This document shows positions 18,536 through 26,034 of a stretch of 64,000 bases of DNA, in pieces. The translations under genes and the position numbers were made by a program. Position 1 is the first letter of the stretch. Each line of letters starts with the position of its first letter. The notes under the pieces are model-generated. The model worked only from the letters and a program-made list of their open reading frames with translations. It ran no database searches and was not told the DNA's origin. Origin of the DNA: Microbacterium trichothecenolyticum (GTDB taxonomy: Bacteria; Actinomycetota; Actinomycetes; Actinomycetales; Microbacteriaceae); assembly GCF_000956465.1 (NCBI RefSeq), contig NZ_JYJA01000037.1:186001-250000 (forward strand), written 5' to 3'.

Positions 18536-19402
18536 CTACGCGTCGCGTCGGATCCAGCGGAAGGTGATCCGCGAGAGCACCAGTCCCACGACCAGCCAGA
18601 CACCGAGCGCGATCGCGACGCCCGCGAGGTTCCACTCGCCGTTCTGCTCGAGGGTCGCATAGGCGTCGGGCAGGAACACGGCCCGCATGCCCTGGGCCAT
18701 CCACTTGAGCGGGAAGAGCCCGGCGACATTCTGCAGCCACTCCGGCAGCTGCGAGAACGTGAGGTACACGCCCGAGATGAACTGCAGCGCGAGAGCGATC
18801 GGCACGACCACGGCGGTCGCGCTCTTCGCGGTGCGAGGCACGGAGGACAGCGCGACGCCCAGGAGGGCTGACGTCGTGATGCCGAGGACGAACACCCACG
18901 CGAACGTCGCCCAGCGCGCCGGCTCCGTCGGCAGCTCGACCCCGAGCACCGTTGACGCGAACACCAGCAGCAGGGCGGACTGGAGCACCCCGGTGACCAG
19001 CACCTGTCCGATCTTGCCGATGAAGTAGCTCACCGGTGACAGCGGCGTGCCGCCGAGACGCTTCAGCATGCCGTCGGACCGCTCGATCGCGATGTCCATG
19101 GCCAGATTCTGGAAGCCCGACAGCAGCAGGCCCGCGGCGATCATGCCGGGCAGGTACAGCTCGGCCATCGAGATCGCCGGCACGCCCGGGGCGATCTGCA
19201 CGTCGCCGTCCGAGCCGAACGCGACGCTGAAGAGCCCCAGCATGAAGACGGGGAAGAGGAACGTGAAGAACAGCGTGTCGCCCGAGCGGAAGTACTGCAT
19301 CAGCTCGAACCGTGTGCGCCAGACGCCCACGCTCATGACGTTGCGGCGTGCACGACGCGGACGGAGGCCGACCGCCCGCGCTGTCTCGACGGTGGCGCTC
19401 AT
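18536..19402 (-). CDS. ABC-2 type exporter permease
   Basis: A 288-residue permease with six predicted helices and the ABC2 signature loop 'ELYLPGMIAAGLLLSGFQNLAMDIAIERSDG'. It probably works as a homodimer with the ATPase encoded just upstream, whose stop it overlaps by 4 bp. The two-component pair lies 31 bp downstream in the same direction, so all four genes may be one unit. Substrate unknown; drug or lipid export is typical. Confidence 0.85.
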   Translation of the reverse strand: MSATVETARAVGLRPRRARRNVMSVGVWRTRFELMQYFRSGDTLFFTFLFPVFMLGLFSVAFGSDGDVQIAPGVPAISMAELYLPGMIAAGLLLSGFQNLAMDIAIERSDGMLKRLGGTPLSPVSYFIGKIGQVLVTGVLQSALLLVFASTVLGVELPTEPARWATFAWVFVLGITTSALLGVALSSVPRTAKSATAVVVPIALALQFISGVYLTFSQLPEWLQNVAGLFPLKWMAQGMRAVFLPDAYATLEQNGEWNLAGVAIALGVWLVVGLVLSRITFRWIRRDA

Positions 19403-20292
19403 CGCACCGCTCCCTTCTTCTGGACGGCCGCACCCGGGACCGCGTCGGCGGTCGTCTCGCCGACCAGCTCGAGGTAGACGTCCTCGAGGCTCGGCCGCAC
19501 GATCTCGAGTTCGGCGGGCGCTGCGCCCAGCCGCGCAGCCAGGGCGGTCGCGAACGCGAAGGGGTCCTCGGAGCGCTCGTGCCGCGGCATCCCGTCCTCC
19601 ACCCATCGCACGACCGGGACGCGCGCCGCATCGCCGCCGAACCCCGCGACGGGCCCGATCGCCTGCAGCCGACCGGCTGCGATCACCGCGACGCGGTCGG
19701 CGAGCTGCGCCGCCTCGTCGAGGTAATGCGTCGTCAGCACGATCGTCGTTCCCTCGGCCTGGAGGCGTCGGATCAGCTCCCAGAACTCGCGACGCGCATG
19801 CGGGTCGAAGCCCGTCGTCGGCTCGTCGAGGAAGAGCAGTTCGGGGCGACCGATGATGCCGAGGGCCACGTCGACGCGGCGCTGCTGGCCTCCGGAGAGC
19901 TTGGAGATGCGCGTCTTCGCCTGCGCCTCGAGACCGACGGCCGCGATCACCTCGTCGACGTCGCGCGGATCCGGATAGAAGCCCGCGAACTGCCGGAGCT
20001 GTTCGCGCACGGTGACGAGACCGGACTGGCCGGTCGACTGGAGCACGATGCCGAGCCGGGCCTTGAGGTCCAGCCCACCCGTCGCCGGGTCGACGCCGAG
20101 CACCTCGACGTCACCGCCCGTGCGGCGCCGGTACCCCTCGAGGATCTCGACGGTCGTCGACTTGCCGGCGCCGTTCGGCCCGAGCAGGGCGAAGGTCTCG
20201 CCGCGCTCGATCTCGAACGACACCCCGTCGACGACCGTGCGGTCACCATACGTCTTGCGCAGGTTCCGCACCCGCACCGCTTGTGTCTGCAT
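19399..20292 (-). CDS. ABC transporter ATP-binding protein (DrrA/CcmA type)
   Basis: 297 residues. Walker A is 'GPNGAGKST' (38-46), the signature is 'ISKLSGGQQRRVDVALG' and Walker B is 'LLFLDEPTTGFD', with the switch histidine in 'LTTHYLDEA'. A C-terminal extension ends in 'SLEDVYLELVGETT', as in multidrug-export ATPases of the DrrA family. It is the first gene of the exporter and two-component block. Confidence 0.9.
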   Translation of the reverse strand: MQTQAVRVRNLRKTYGDRTVVDGVSFEIERGETFALLGPNGAGKSTTVEILEGYRRRTGGDVEVLGVDPATGGLDLKARLGIVLQSTGQSGLVTVREQLRQFAGFYPDPRDVDEVIAAVGLEAQAKTRISKLSGGQQRRVDVALGIIGRPELLFLDEPTTGFDPHARREFWELIRRLQAEGTTIVLTTHYLDEAAQLADRVAVIAAGRLQAIGPVAGFGGDAARVPVVRWVEDGMPRHERSEDPFAFATALAARLGAAPAELEIVRPSLEDVYLELVGETTADAVPGAAVQKKGAVR

Positions 20293-20407
20293 GCTTCCAG
20301 CGTCACGGATGACGGATGCTGCGCCCAGTGGTCATCCGCAGGAGACGGCATCCCCCATTCGGTGGATGCCACGCCCACCGTGGGCGGTCGGCAAGCCCGA
20401 ACGCTGA

Positions 20408-20746
20408 TCAGTGCCGCGACGCGACCATCACCGGGACACGCACCGCTCGGGCATCGACCTCCGCACGCTGTTCCGCGCGGAGCATGCGCTGACCACGGAT
20501 TCCCCCCGCCAGAGCCCAGGCGAGCAGCCATACCCCCGAGCCGACCGTGACGATGAACGCGACGCGCAGGCCGACATCGGGGTCGAGCAGCAGCACGAGA
20601 CTGATCAGGGCGACGAGGCCGCCGAGGATGGCGCCCGTGGCGCCGATGATGGTCAGCACGCACCCGCGCGCCAGCCACCAGGCGATCCCACCGGCGATGA
20701 CGAGCACGATGGCGAGCACGACGGCTCCCCAGATCCAGGCGTCCAC
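20408..20746 (-). CDS. Small membrane protein of unknown function
   Basis: A 112-residue protein with three hydrophobic helices: a first near residues 5-27 ('[20 protein letters not shown]'), a second near 30-50, and a third around 60-80. A charged tail with '[20 protein letters not shown]' follows. I recognise no family. The GTG at 20746 is chosen because TAGCCT lies seven bases upstream, a leaderless promoter; longer starts lack support. It is divergent from the aminotransferase gene. Confidence 0.6.
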   Translation of the reverse strand: MDAWIWGAVVLAIVLVIAGGIAWWLARGCVLTIIGATGAILGGLVALISLVLLLDPDVGLRVAFIVTVGSGVWLLAWALAGGIRGQRMLRAEQRAEVDARAVRVPVMVASRH

Positions 20747-20753
20747 GACGCAC

Positions 20754-20759
20754 AGGCTA
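20754..20759 (-). promoter_or_regulatory. -10 box of a leaderless promoter for the small membrane protein
   Basis: On the reverse strand TAGCCT is followed by seven bases and the GTG start at 20746, with no ribosome-binding site. Confidence 0.5.
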
Positions 20760-20883
20760 CCGCCGCACCGGCCGAATCCGGAAGAGCGCTTACCCCGGAC
20801 GTTCCGTCGTGTCGGCGGCGGATCGCGCACACGCGCGGGCCACGCGTGCGCGATCGGCGGCTGAAGCCTCCCGCCGCGCGGAC

Positions 20884-20889
20884 TACGCT
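20884..20889 (+). promoter_or_regulatory. -10 box of a leaderless promoter for the aminotransferase
   Basis: TACGCT is followed by six bases (CGAACC) and the GTG start at 20896, with no Shine-Dalgarno sequence. Confidence 0.6.
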
Positions 20890-20895
20890 CGAACC

Positions 20896-22098
20896 GTGAC
20901 AGAACGCGCTCCGCTCTCCCGCAAGCTCTCCGCCATCGCCGAGTCCGCGACCCTGAAGGTCGATGCCAAGGCGAAGGCGCTCCAGGCCGCCGGTCGACCG
21001 GTCATCTCGTATGCGGCGGGCGAGCCCGATTTCGCGACGCCGCAGTTCATCGTGGACGCGGCTGCAGAGGCGCTGCACAACCCCGCGAACTTCCGCTACA
21101 CCCCCGCCGCCGGACTCCCGGTCCTGCGCGAGGCGATCGCAGGGAAGACGCTGCGAGACTCGGGTCTCGAGGTCGACCCGTCGCAGGTCATCGTCACCAA
21201 CGGCGGCAAGCAGGCCGTCTACCAGGCTTTCCAGACCGTGGTGAACCCCGGCGACGAGGTCCTGCTGCCGGCTCCGTACTGGACCACCTACCCCGAGGCG
21301 ATCGCGCTGGCCGACGGCATCCCGGTCGAGGTCTTCGCCGGTGCCGACCAGGACTACAAGGTGACGGTCGAGCAGCTCGAGGCCGCCCGCACCGACAAGA
21401 CCACGGCGCTCGTGTTCGTGTCGCCGTCGAACCCCACCGGCTCGGTGTACACGCTGGAGGAGACCGAGGCGATCGGCCGGTGGGCCGTCGAGCACGGCAT
21501 CTGGATCATCTCCGACGAGATCTACCAGAACCTCGTCTACGAGGGCACGCGCGCGGTGTCGATCGTGGAGGCGGTGCCGGAGGCGGCCGCCCAGACGATC
21601 CTCGTCAACGGCGTCGCCAAGACCTACGCGATGACCGGCTGGCGCCTGGGCTGGATGGTCGGCCCCAAGGACGCGATCAAGATCGCCGGCAACCTGCAGT
21701 CGCACCTCTGCTCGAACGTGAACAACATCGCGCAGCGCGCGGCGCTGGCGGCGCTCACCGGCCCCCAGGACGAGGTCGAGCAGATGCGCCAGGCCTTCGA
21801 CCGCCGCCGCAAGCTGATCGTCGCCGAGCTGTCGAAGATCGACGGGGTCGAGGTGCCGACGCCGCTCGGCGCCTTCTACGCCTACCCCGACGTGCGCGGG
21901 CTCCTCGGCCGCGAGTGGGCGGGTGTCACGCCGACGACCTCCCTCGAGCTGGCCGACCTCATCCTCGAGAAGGCCGAGGTCGCCGTGGTTCCGGGCGAGG
22001 CCTTCGGCCCGTCCGGCTACCTGCGCCTCTCGTACGCGCTGGGCGACGACGCCCTCCTCGAGGGCGTGCAGCGCATGCAGCGCCTCTTCGCGTCGTAA
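20896..22098 (+). CDS. aspC: Class I PLP aminotransferase, aspartate aminotransferase-like
   Basis: A 400-residue fold-type I aminotransferase of the prokaryotic aspartate transaminase (1-beta) branch. The PLP lysine is Lys242 in '[17 protein letters not shown]', with '[10 protein letters not shown]', '[11 protein letters not shown]' and the C-terminal substrate arginine in '[10 protein letters not shown]'. It moves amino groups between aspartate or glutamate and their oxoacids. The start is a leaderless GTG. A 13-bp hairpin with T-rich tail follows the stop codon. Confidence 0.88.
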   Translation: MTERAPLSRKLSAIAESATLKVDAKAKALQAAGRPVISYAAGEPDFATPQFIVDAAAEALHNPANFRYTPAAGLPVLREAIAGKTLRDSGLEVDPSQVIVTNGGKQAVYQAFQTVVNPGDEVLLPAPYWTTYPEAIALADGIPVEVFAGADQDYKVTVEQLEAARTDKTTALVFVSPSNPTGSVYTLEETEAIGRWAVEHGIWIISDEIYQNLVYEGTRAVSIVEAVPEAAAQTILVNGVAKTYAMTGWRLGWMVGPKDAIKIAGNLQSHLCSNVNNIAQRAALAALTGPQDEVEQMRQAFDRRRKLIVAELSKIDGVEVPTPLGAFYAYPDVRGLLGREWAGVTPTTSLELADLILEKAEVAVVPGEAFGPSGYLRLSYALGDDALLEGVQRMQRLFAS

Positions 22099-22110
22099 CA
22101 ACCCTTTCAG

Positions 22111-22142
22111 AACGCGGATGCCTCGGCTCAGGCATCCGCGTT
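22111..22142 (+). terminator. Terminator after the aminotransferase gene
   Basis: 13-bp perfect arms (AACGCGGATGCCT) with a 6-base loop are followed by TTCTGCG on the plus strand, so it resembles a classical intrinsic terminator. Confidence 0.8.
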
Positions 22143-22170
22143 TCTGCGTCTGTCGGCGGGTCGCTTCGGG

Positions 22171-22239
22171 GTTCGGGGCGCGTTCCGTGCCGTCGGGGCG
22201 CGCGCCGTGCGCCCCGAACGTTCGCCGTGCGCCCCGAAC
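22171..22239. repeat. Short repeat cluster between aminotransferase and murB
   Basis: CGCCGTGCGCCCCGAAC occurs at 22203-22219 and 22223-22239 (20-bp period). Its inverted core GTTCGGGGCGC lies at 22171-22181. The inverted copies could form alternative hairpins downstream of murB. No coding potential is evident in the cluster. Confidence 0.6.
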
Positions 22240-22270
22240 CGTAGGGGGGGACGGATGCCGCGGCCGGGGG

Positions 22271-23407
22271 CTAGAGCTCGACGTTCACCAGGACGGGTTC
22301 GGGCTGCAGGATCAGACCGAACTCGGACTGCACGCGACCCTGGATGAAGCGGGCGAGCTCGGCGAGCTCGGCTGCGGTCGCGCTGCCGCGGTTCGTCAGC
22401 GCCAGCGCGTGCTTCGTCGACAGGCCGGCGCGCGAGCGCGGCAGCCGGAAGCCCTTGCGCACGCCGGCATGCTCGATGAGCCAGCCGGCGCTCACCTTGA
22501 CGTCGGACTCCACCGTCGTGGGCGCGGGCACGTAGCCGTCGAAGTTCGCGAGCGGGATGACGAGCACCGGGTCGAGGTCGGGGTGCACCGGCCAGCGCGG
22601 GCACGCCTCGGGAAGCGTCCGGGCGAAGGATGCCGACACCACCGCGTTCTGGAAGAACGACCCGGCGCTGTACGTGTCGGGATCATCGGCGTCGAGCACC
22701 ATGCCCTTGGTGCGCCGGGTCTCGAGGATGCGCTCGCGCACCCAGGCGAGGGTCGCTTCGTCGTCGGGGCCGAGGCGGAGTGCCGTGCGGAGCTGATCCC
22801 CGGCGATGCGGCGGGCGCCCTGGCCGATCTCGGGCAGGTCCAGCGTCACCGACAGGATCACCGCGCGGCGCGCGGGCACCGAGCCGTAGTGGTGCTTGAG
22901 CACGGAGGTCCGAAAGCCCAGGCCCAGCTCGGCGGCGGGAACGGTCGACACCTCTCCGGTCGACTCATCGAGCAGCTCGACCTCGCTCAGGGTCTGCACG
23001 ATCTCCTGGCCATAGGCGCCGATGTTCTGCACCGGGGCGGCGCCGACGGTTCCGGGGATCCCCGACATCGCCTCGATGCCGCCGAGCCCTTCGGCGACCG
23101 CGAAGCCGACGAGGTCGTCCCAGTCATGACCCGCCTGGACTCTGAGCCGGACGCGTCCGGACAGGGGCGACGGCATCCGTTCGATGCCCTTCGTGAGCAC
23201 GCGCACGACCGTGCCGGCGAAGGACTCGTCGCCCACGAACAGGTTCGACCCGCCGCCCAGCACGAGCCACTCGTCGCCGGAGGCCCAGACGTCGCGCAGG
23301 GCGTCGACGAGCTCATCGGTCGTGTGGGCGTCGATCATGCGCTCCGGCGTGCCGCCGGTGCGCAGCGTCGTGAGCCGCGCGAGCGGGATGGGGGTGATGT
23401 CGGGCAT
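22271..23407 (-). CDS. murB: UDP-N-acetylmuramate dehydrogenase
   Basis: A 378-residue FAD enzyme that reduces UDP-GlcNAc-enolpyruvate to UDP-MurNAc in peptidoglycan synthesis (cytosol). FAD-binding 'LGGGSNLFVGDE' lies near 50, 'GIPGTVGAAPVQNIGAYGQE' near 117-136, and the catalytic serine region is 'SAGSFFQNAV'; 'SAGWLIEHAG' closes the active site. It is the extended type I (E. coli-like) form. It lies 3 bp downstream of the HadB-like gene, so the three genes here form one unit. Confidence 0.93.
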   Translation of the reverse strand: MPDITPIPLARLTTLRTGGTPERMIDAHTTDELVDALRDVWASGDEWLVLGGGSNLFVGDESFAGTVVRVLTKGIERMPSPLSGRVRLRVQAGHDWDDLVGFAVAEGLGGIEAMSGIPGTVGAAPVQNIGAYGQEIVQTLSEVELLDESTGEVSTVPAAELGLGFRTSVLKHHYGSVPARRAVILSVTLDLPEIGQGARRIAGDQLRTALRLGPDDEATLAWVRERILETRRTKGMVLDADDPDTYSAGSFFQNAVVSASFARTLPEACPRWPVHPDLDPVLVIPLANFDGYVPAPTTVESDVKVSAGWLIEHAGVRKGFRLPRSRAGLSTKHALALTNRGSATAAELAELARFIQGRVQSEFGLILQPEPVLVNVEL

Positions 23408-23410
23408 GCG

Positions 23411-23824
23411 TCAGACGGTCCGGACGCGCACCTGCGCCTTGACGAGCACGGTGACACCCTCGAACGACACGGTGAGGTCGATGCGGGCGGACTCCTCGTC
23501 GACCGCCCCGACCTTCGCGACGACGGTGACGTCGGCCCCGGTCTCGGGGTCGACGACGACGGGCTTGGTGAAGCGCACACCGTACTCGAGGATGCGGCCG
23601 GTGTCGCCGAGCCACGACTCGATCGTGCCGACGGCGAGGCCCATCGTGAGCATGCCGTGGGCGAGCACGCCCGGCAGACCCACCGCCGAAGCCACGTCGT
23701 CGCGGTAGTGGATCGGGTTGAAGTCTCCGGAGGCCCCGGCGTAGCGCACGAGGGACTCACGCGTGAGGTGCACGGTGCGCTCGGCGACCACGTCGCCGAC
23801 GGTCAGGTTCGCGAGCGCGCTCAT
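23411..23824 (-). CDS. MaoC-like (R)-hydroxyacyl dehydratase, HadB-type
   Basis: A 137-residue hot-dog-fold protein. The hydratase-2 signature 'YAGASGDFNPIHYRDDVA' holds the catalytic Asp and His, followed by 'LPGVLAHGMLTMGLAVG'. It probably pairs with the HadA-like subunit encoded just upstream, whose stop it overlaps by 4 bp. HadAB heterodimers dehydrate 3-hydroxyacyl-thioesters in fatty or mycolic acid elongation in mycobacteria; non-mycolate actinobacteria carry such pairs too, with unclear substrates. Confidence 0.82.
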   Translation of the reverse strand: MSALANLTVGDVVAERTVHLTRESLVRYAGASGDFNPIHYRDDVASAVGLPGVLAHGMLTMGLAVGTIESWLGDTGRILEYGVRFTKPVVVDPETGADVTVVAKVGAVDEESARIDLTVSFEGVTVLVKAQVRVRTV

Positions 23825-24270
23825 GCGTCGCCCTCCCCCACGAGCAGGACGGACGTCGTGGTGACGACGTGGCCGCCCGCGGCATCCGTGATCTCGGACT
23901 CGCTCGTGACCATCGCGGCCGCGCCCATGGCACGGATGCCGGTGACCGACAGCTTCGCGGTGAGCTCATCGCCCGCAACGATCGGCCGCGAGTAGCGGAA
24001 CTTCTGCTCGGCGTGCAGCACGTTCTTCAGTACGATGCCCGAGTCGGGCTCCCCCAGCAGCTGCTGGAGCGTCGCGTCGGTCACCACGATCGCGAAGGTC
24101 GGCGGCGCGACGACGTCGGCGTAGCCGAGCGCCCGGGCGGTGATGAGGTCGGTGTGCTGCGGGTCATCGGCGAAGACGGCGCGCGCGAACTCGCGCACCT
24201 TCTCGCGACCCACGAGGTAGGGGGTCGTCGGCGGGAAGTCGCGGCCGACGAGCTCGGGGTTCACTGGCAC
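23821..24270 (-). CDS. HadA-like dehydratase subunit (MaoC N-terminal/FAS1 family)
   Basis: A 149-residue hot-dog protein of the UPF0336/HadA family, which lacks the catalytic Asp-His pair and supplies the acyl-binding subunit. 'PPTFAIVV' and 'LLHAEQKF'-type blocks appear as 'APPTFAIVVTD' and 'VLHAEQKFRYSRPIVAGDEL'. The start is the GTG at 24270, supported by TAGGAT six bases upstream (leaderless); a GTG six bases further in is the alternative. First gene of the hadA-hadB-murB unit. Confidence 0.8.
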   Translation of the reverse strand: MPVNPELVGRDFPPTTPYLVGREKVREFARAVFADDPQHTDLITARALGYADVVAPPTFAIVVTDATLQQLLGEPDSGIVLKNVLHAEQKFRYSRPIVAGDELTAKLSVTGIRAMGAAAMVTSESEITDAAGGHVVTTTSVLLVGEGDA

Positions 24271-24276
24271 CCGCCC

Positions 24277-24282
24277 ATCCTA
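24277..24282 (-). promoter_or_regulatory. -10 box of a leaderless promoter for hadA-hadB-murB
   Basis: On the reverse strand TAGGAT is followed by six bases and the GTG at 24270. It overlaps the stop codon region of the upstream TauE gene. Confidence 0.55.
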
Positions 24283-25119
24283 CCGAGCAGCATCCCCCGG
24301 GCCGGCCGGGCCGGTCGTCGGGCGAGGGCGCCCGCGCCAGGCCCGCAGGCCCATCTGCACCGCGATGATCACGAGGTACGCCGCGAACAGCATGTTGCCG
24401 ACGAAGGGATCGATGAGCGTCGCCGCCCACGCGCCGAGCGCCGTGGTGGTGCACGCCGCGACGCCGACGATCGCCGCCGCGACGAGGTCGACGTTTCGCC
24501 GCCGGATGTTGCCGACCGTTCCCGAGACGGCCGTCGGGATCATCATGAGCAACGACGTGCCCTTGGCCACGAGATCGCTCGTGCCGAACAGCACCATGAG
24601 CGCCGGCACCACGATGATCCCGCCGCCGACGCCGATCAGCCCCGACAGGATGCCGGTGACCACCCCCAGCACGACGAGCAGGACTCCGCTCACCCAGGTG
24701 AGGGAGAACTGGGCATCGCGGGACGGGATCACGATGAAGAGGCTGACGATCACTGCGGCGAGGAAGCCGACGAACGCCCATCGCAGCACCGTCAGCGAGA
24801 GCCGCGGCAGCAGCCACGTGCCGATCTGGGCGCCGACGACCGCGCCCGCGGCGAGCAGCAGCGCGGGGATCCAGGCGACCGAGCCGTGCACGGCGTACGA
24901 GATGACGCCCACCGTCGCGGTGGGCACGATCGCGGCGAGCGATGTGCCCGCGGCGAGCCGCTGGTCGAAGCGGAGGAAGAGCACCAGGAACGGCACGATG
25001 ACCGTGCCGCCGCCCACGCCGAACAGGCCCGACAGGAGACCTGCAACGAGGCCGATGCCGACGCAGGTCAGGAAGAACCTGGCGTCGTGGAGAGGGCGCG
25101 CCGTCTCGGGCGGGGTCAT
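24280..25119 (-). CDS. TauE/SafE-family sulfite/organosulfonate exporter
   Basis: A 279-residue membrane protein with about eight helices in two related halves. Each half has the family motif: 'GLLSGLFGVGGGTVIVP' near the N-terminus and 'GILSGLIGVGGGIIVVP' in the middle. Members export sulfite, sulfonates or other small anions. The start overlaps the DUF2510 gene by 4 bp. Confidence 0.87.
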   Translation of the reverse strand: MTPPETARPLHDARFFLTCVGIGLVAGLLSGLFGVGGGTVIVPFLVLFLRFDQRLAAGTSLAAIVPTATVGVISYAVHGSVAWIPALLLAAGAVVGAQIGTWLLPRLSLTVLRWAFVGFLAAVIVSLFIVIPSRDAQFSLTWVSGVLLVVLGVVTGILSGLIGVGGGIIVVPALMVLFGTSDLVAKGTSLLMMIPTAVSGTVGNIRRRNVDLVAAAIVGVAACTTTALGAWAATLIDPFVGNMLFAAYLVIIAVQMGLRAWRGRPRPTTGPAGPGDAAR

Positions 25120-25949
25120 TCGTACGACAGGTCGTCGATGACCCACTCGCCGTCCGACTGCACCAGCGTGTAGTGGTACACCGTGGCGCCGGGCGCGGGG
25201 TCGGTCGGCTGGCCGTCCTCGTCGACGAGCGCGGTGTACGTCTCGTTCGTCGTCACCGCGACCTGGTCGCCGATGGTCTCCACGTCGGTGACCTTGATCT
25301 CGTAGTCGTCGAAGTTCTCGTCGAAGGCGGATGCCTGCGATTCGAACGTCGCGCAGTCGAGCAGCCCGACGGTGTCGCGGAAGTTCTCGGACGTGGCGGC
25401 GGCGAACGAGTCGCAGTCGCCCTCCTGCCACGCGTCGTCGTACAGGCCCACGGTCGCGACGGCGGCTCGCTCGTCATCGGACTGGCCGGCGCTGTTCGCG
25501 GTCGACGCCGACAGGAGCAGCAGCGGGATCACGACGGCTGCGGCGATCACGATGCCGAGCAGCACCACGCCGAGCACCACCCACACGATCCAGAGCTTCG
25601 ACGTTCTCCGCGGCTCGGTCGCCGCCGTGAAGCCGCCACCGGCAGGAGCGACGCCTGCCGGTGTTCCGGGGTACACGCCCTGCGGAGACCCCTCGACCGG
25701 CGCGTACCCTTCCTGCACCGGGTACGGCTGCGCCGGGTACGGCTGCGCCGCCGGGGAGACGGGCTGCGACGCGAACGCCTCCTGCTGGCTCTCCCCCGAT
25801 GCCTCGGCTCCGGCGACGATCTCGGCCTCCGTCGGGGCCGGCGACGCCTCCGGGTCGGGCTGAGCGACGTGCTCCGTCCACTGCGTCCCGTCCCACCAGC
25901 GCAGCGCGCCGTGACCGTCGTCGTACCAGCCGGGAGGAGTCGTCGTCAT
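25116..25949 (-). CDS. DUF2510 membrane-anchored protein with NTF2-like outer domain
   Basis: 277 residues. An N-terminal DUF2510 motif ('PPGWYDDGHGALRWWDGTQWT') is followed by a Pro/Tyr/Gln-rich linker with repeated 'QPYPAQPYPVQ', then one membrane helix near 120-150. The C-terminal extracellular domain has two cysteines ('EGDCDSFAAA', 'LLDCATFE') and resembles Mce-associated or NTF2-like stalk domains. The exact role is unknown. The ATG at 25949 is a leaderless start with TAGGGT six bases upstream. Confidence 0.75.
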   Translation of the reverse strand: MTTTPPGWYDDGHGALRWWDGTQWTEHVAQPDPEASPAPTEAEIVAGAEASGESQQEAFASQPVSPAAQPYPAQPYPVQEGYAPVEGSPQGVYPGTPAGVAPAGGGFTAATEPRRTSKLWIVWVVLGVVLLGIVIAAAVVIPLLLLSASTANSAGQSDDERAAVATVGLYDDAWQEGDCDSFAAATSENFRDTVGLLDCATFESQASAFDENFDDYEIKVTDVETIGDQVAVTTNETYTALVDEDGQPTDPAPGATVYHYTLVQSDGEWVIDDLSYE

Positions 25950-25955
25950 CCTCAA

Positions 25956-25961
25956 ACCCTA
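25956..25961 (-). promoter_or_regulatory. -10 box of a leaderless promoter for the DUF2510 gene
   Basis: On the reverse strand TAGGGT is followed by six bases (TTGAGG) and the ATG at 25949. Confidence 0.55.
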
Positions 25962-25989
25962 TCTCCGCGACCTCCGGAGGCACGGATCG

Positions 25990-26025
25990 CGGATGCTGCG
26001 CCCCGGCGCCGGGGCGCAGCATCCG
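25990..26025. terminator. Hairpin after the copper ATPase gene (GGATGCTGC family)
   Basis: A 36-bp perfect palindrome with arms CGGATGCTGCGCCCCGGC lies 9 bp after the ATPase stop codon and ends that minus-strand transcript. Confidence 0.8.
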
Positions 26026-26034
26026 GTTCCCGAA

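Noticed and set aside
23411..24270. HadA/HadB pair taken as evidence for mycolic acid synthesis
   Set aside because: Such pairs also occur in actinobacteria without mycolates, and no other mycolate gene is present.
23869..25173. A plus-strand frame of 434 codons rich in His, Asp and Arg
   Set aside because: It is antisense to the HadA-like and TauE genes and has no family motif or ribosome-binding site.
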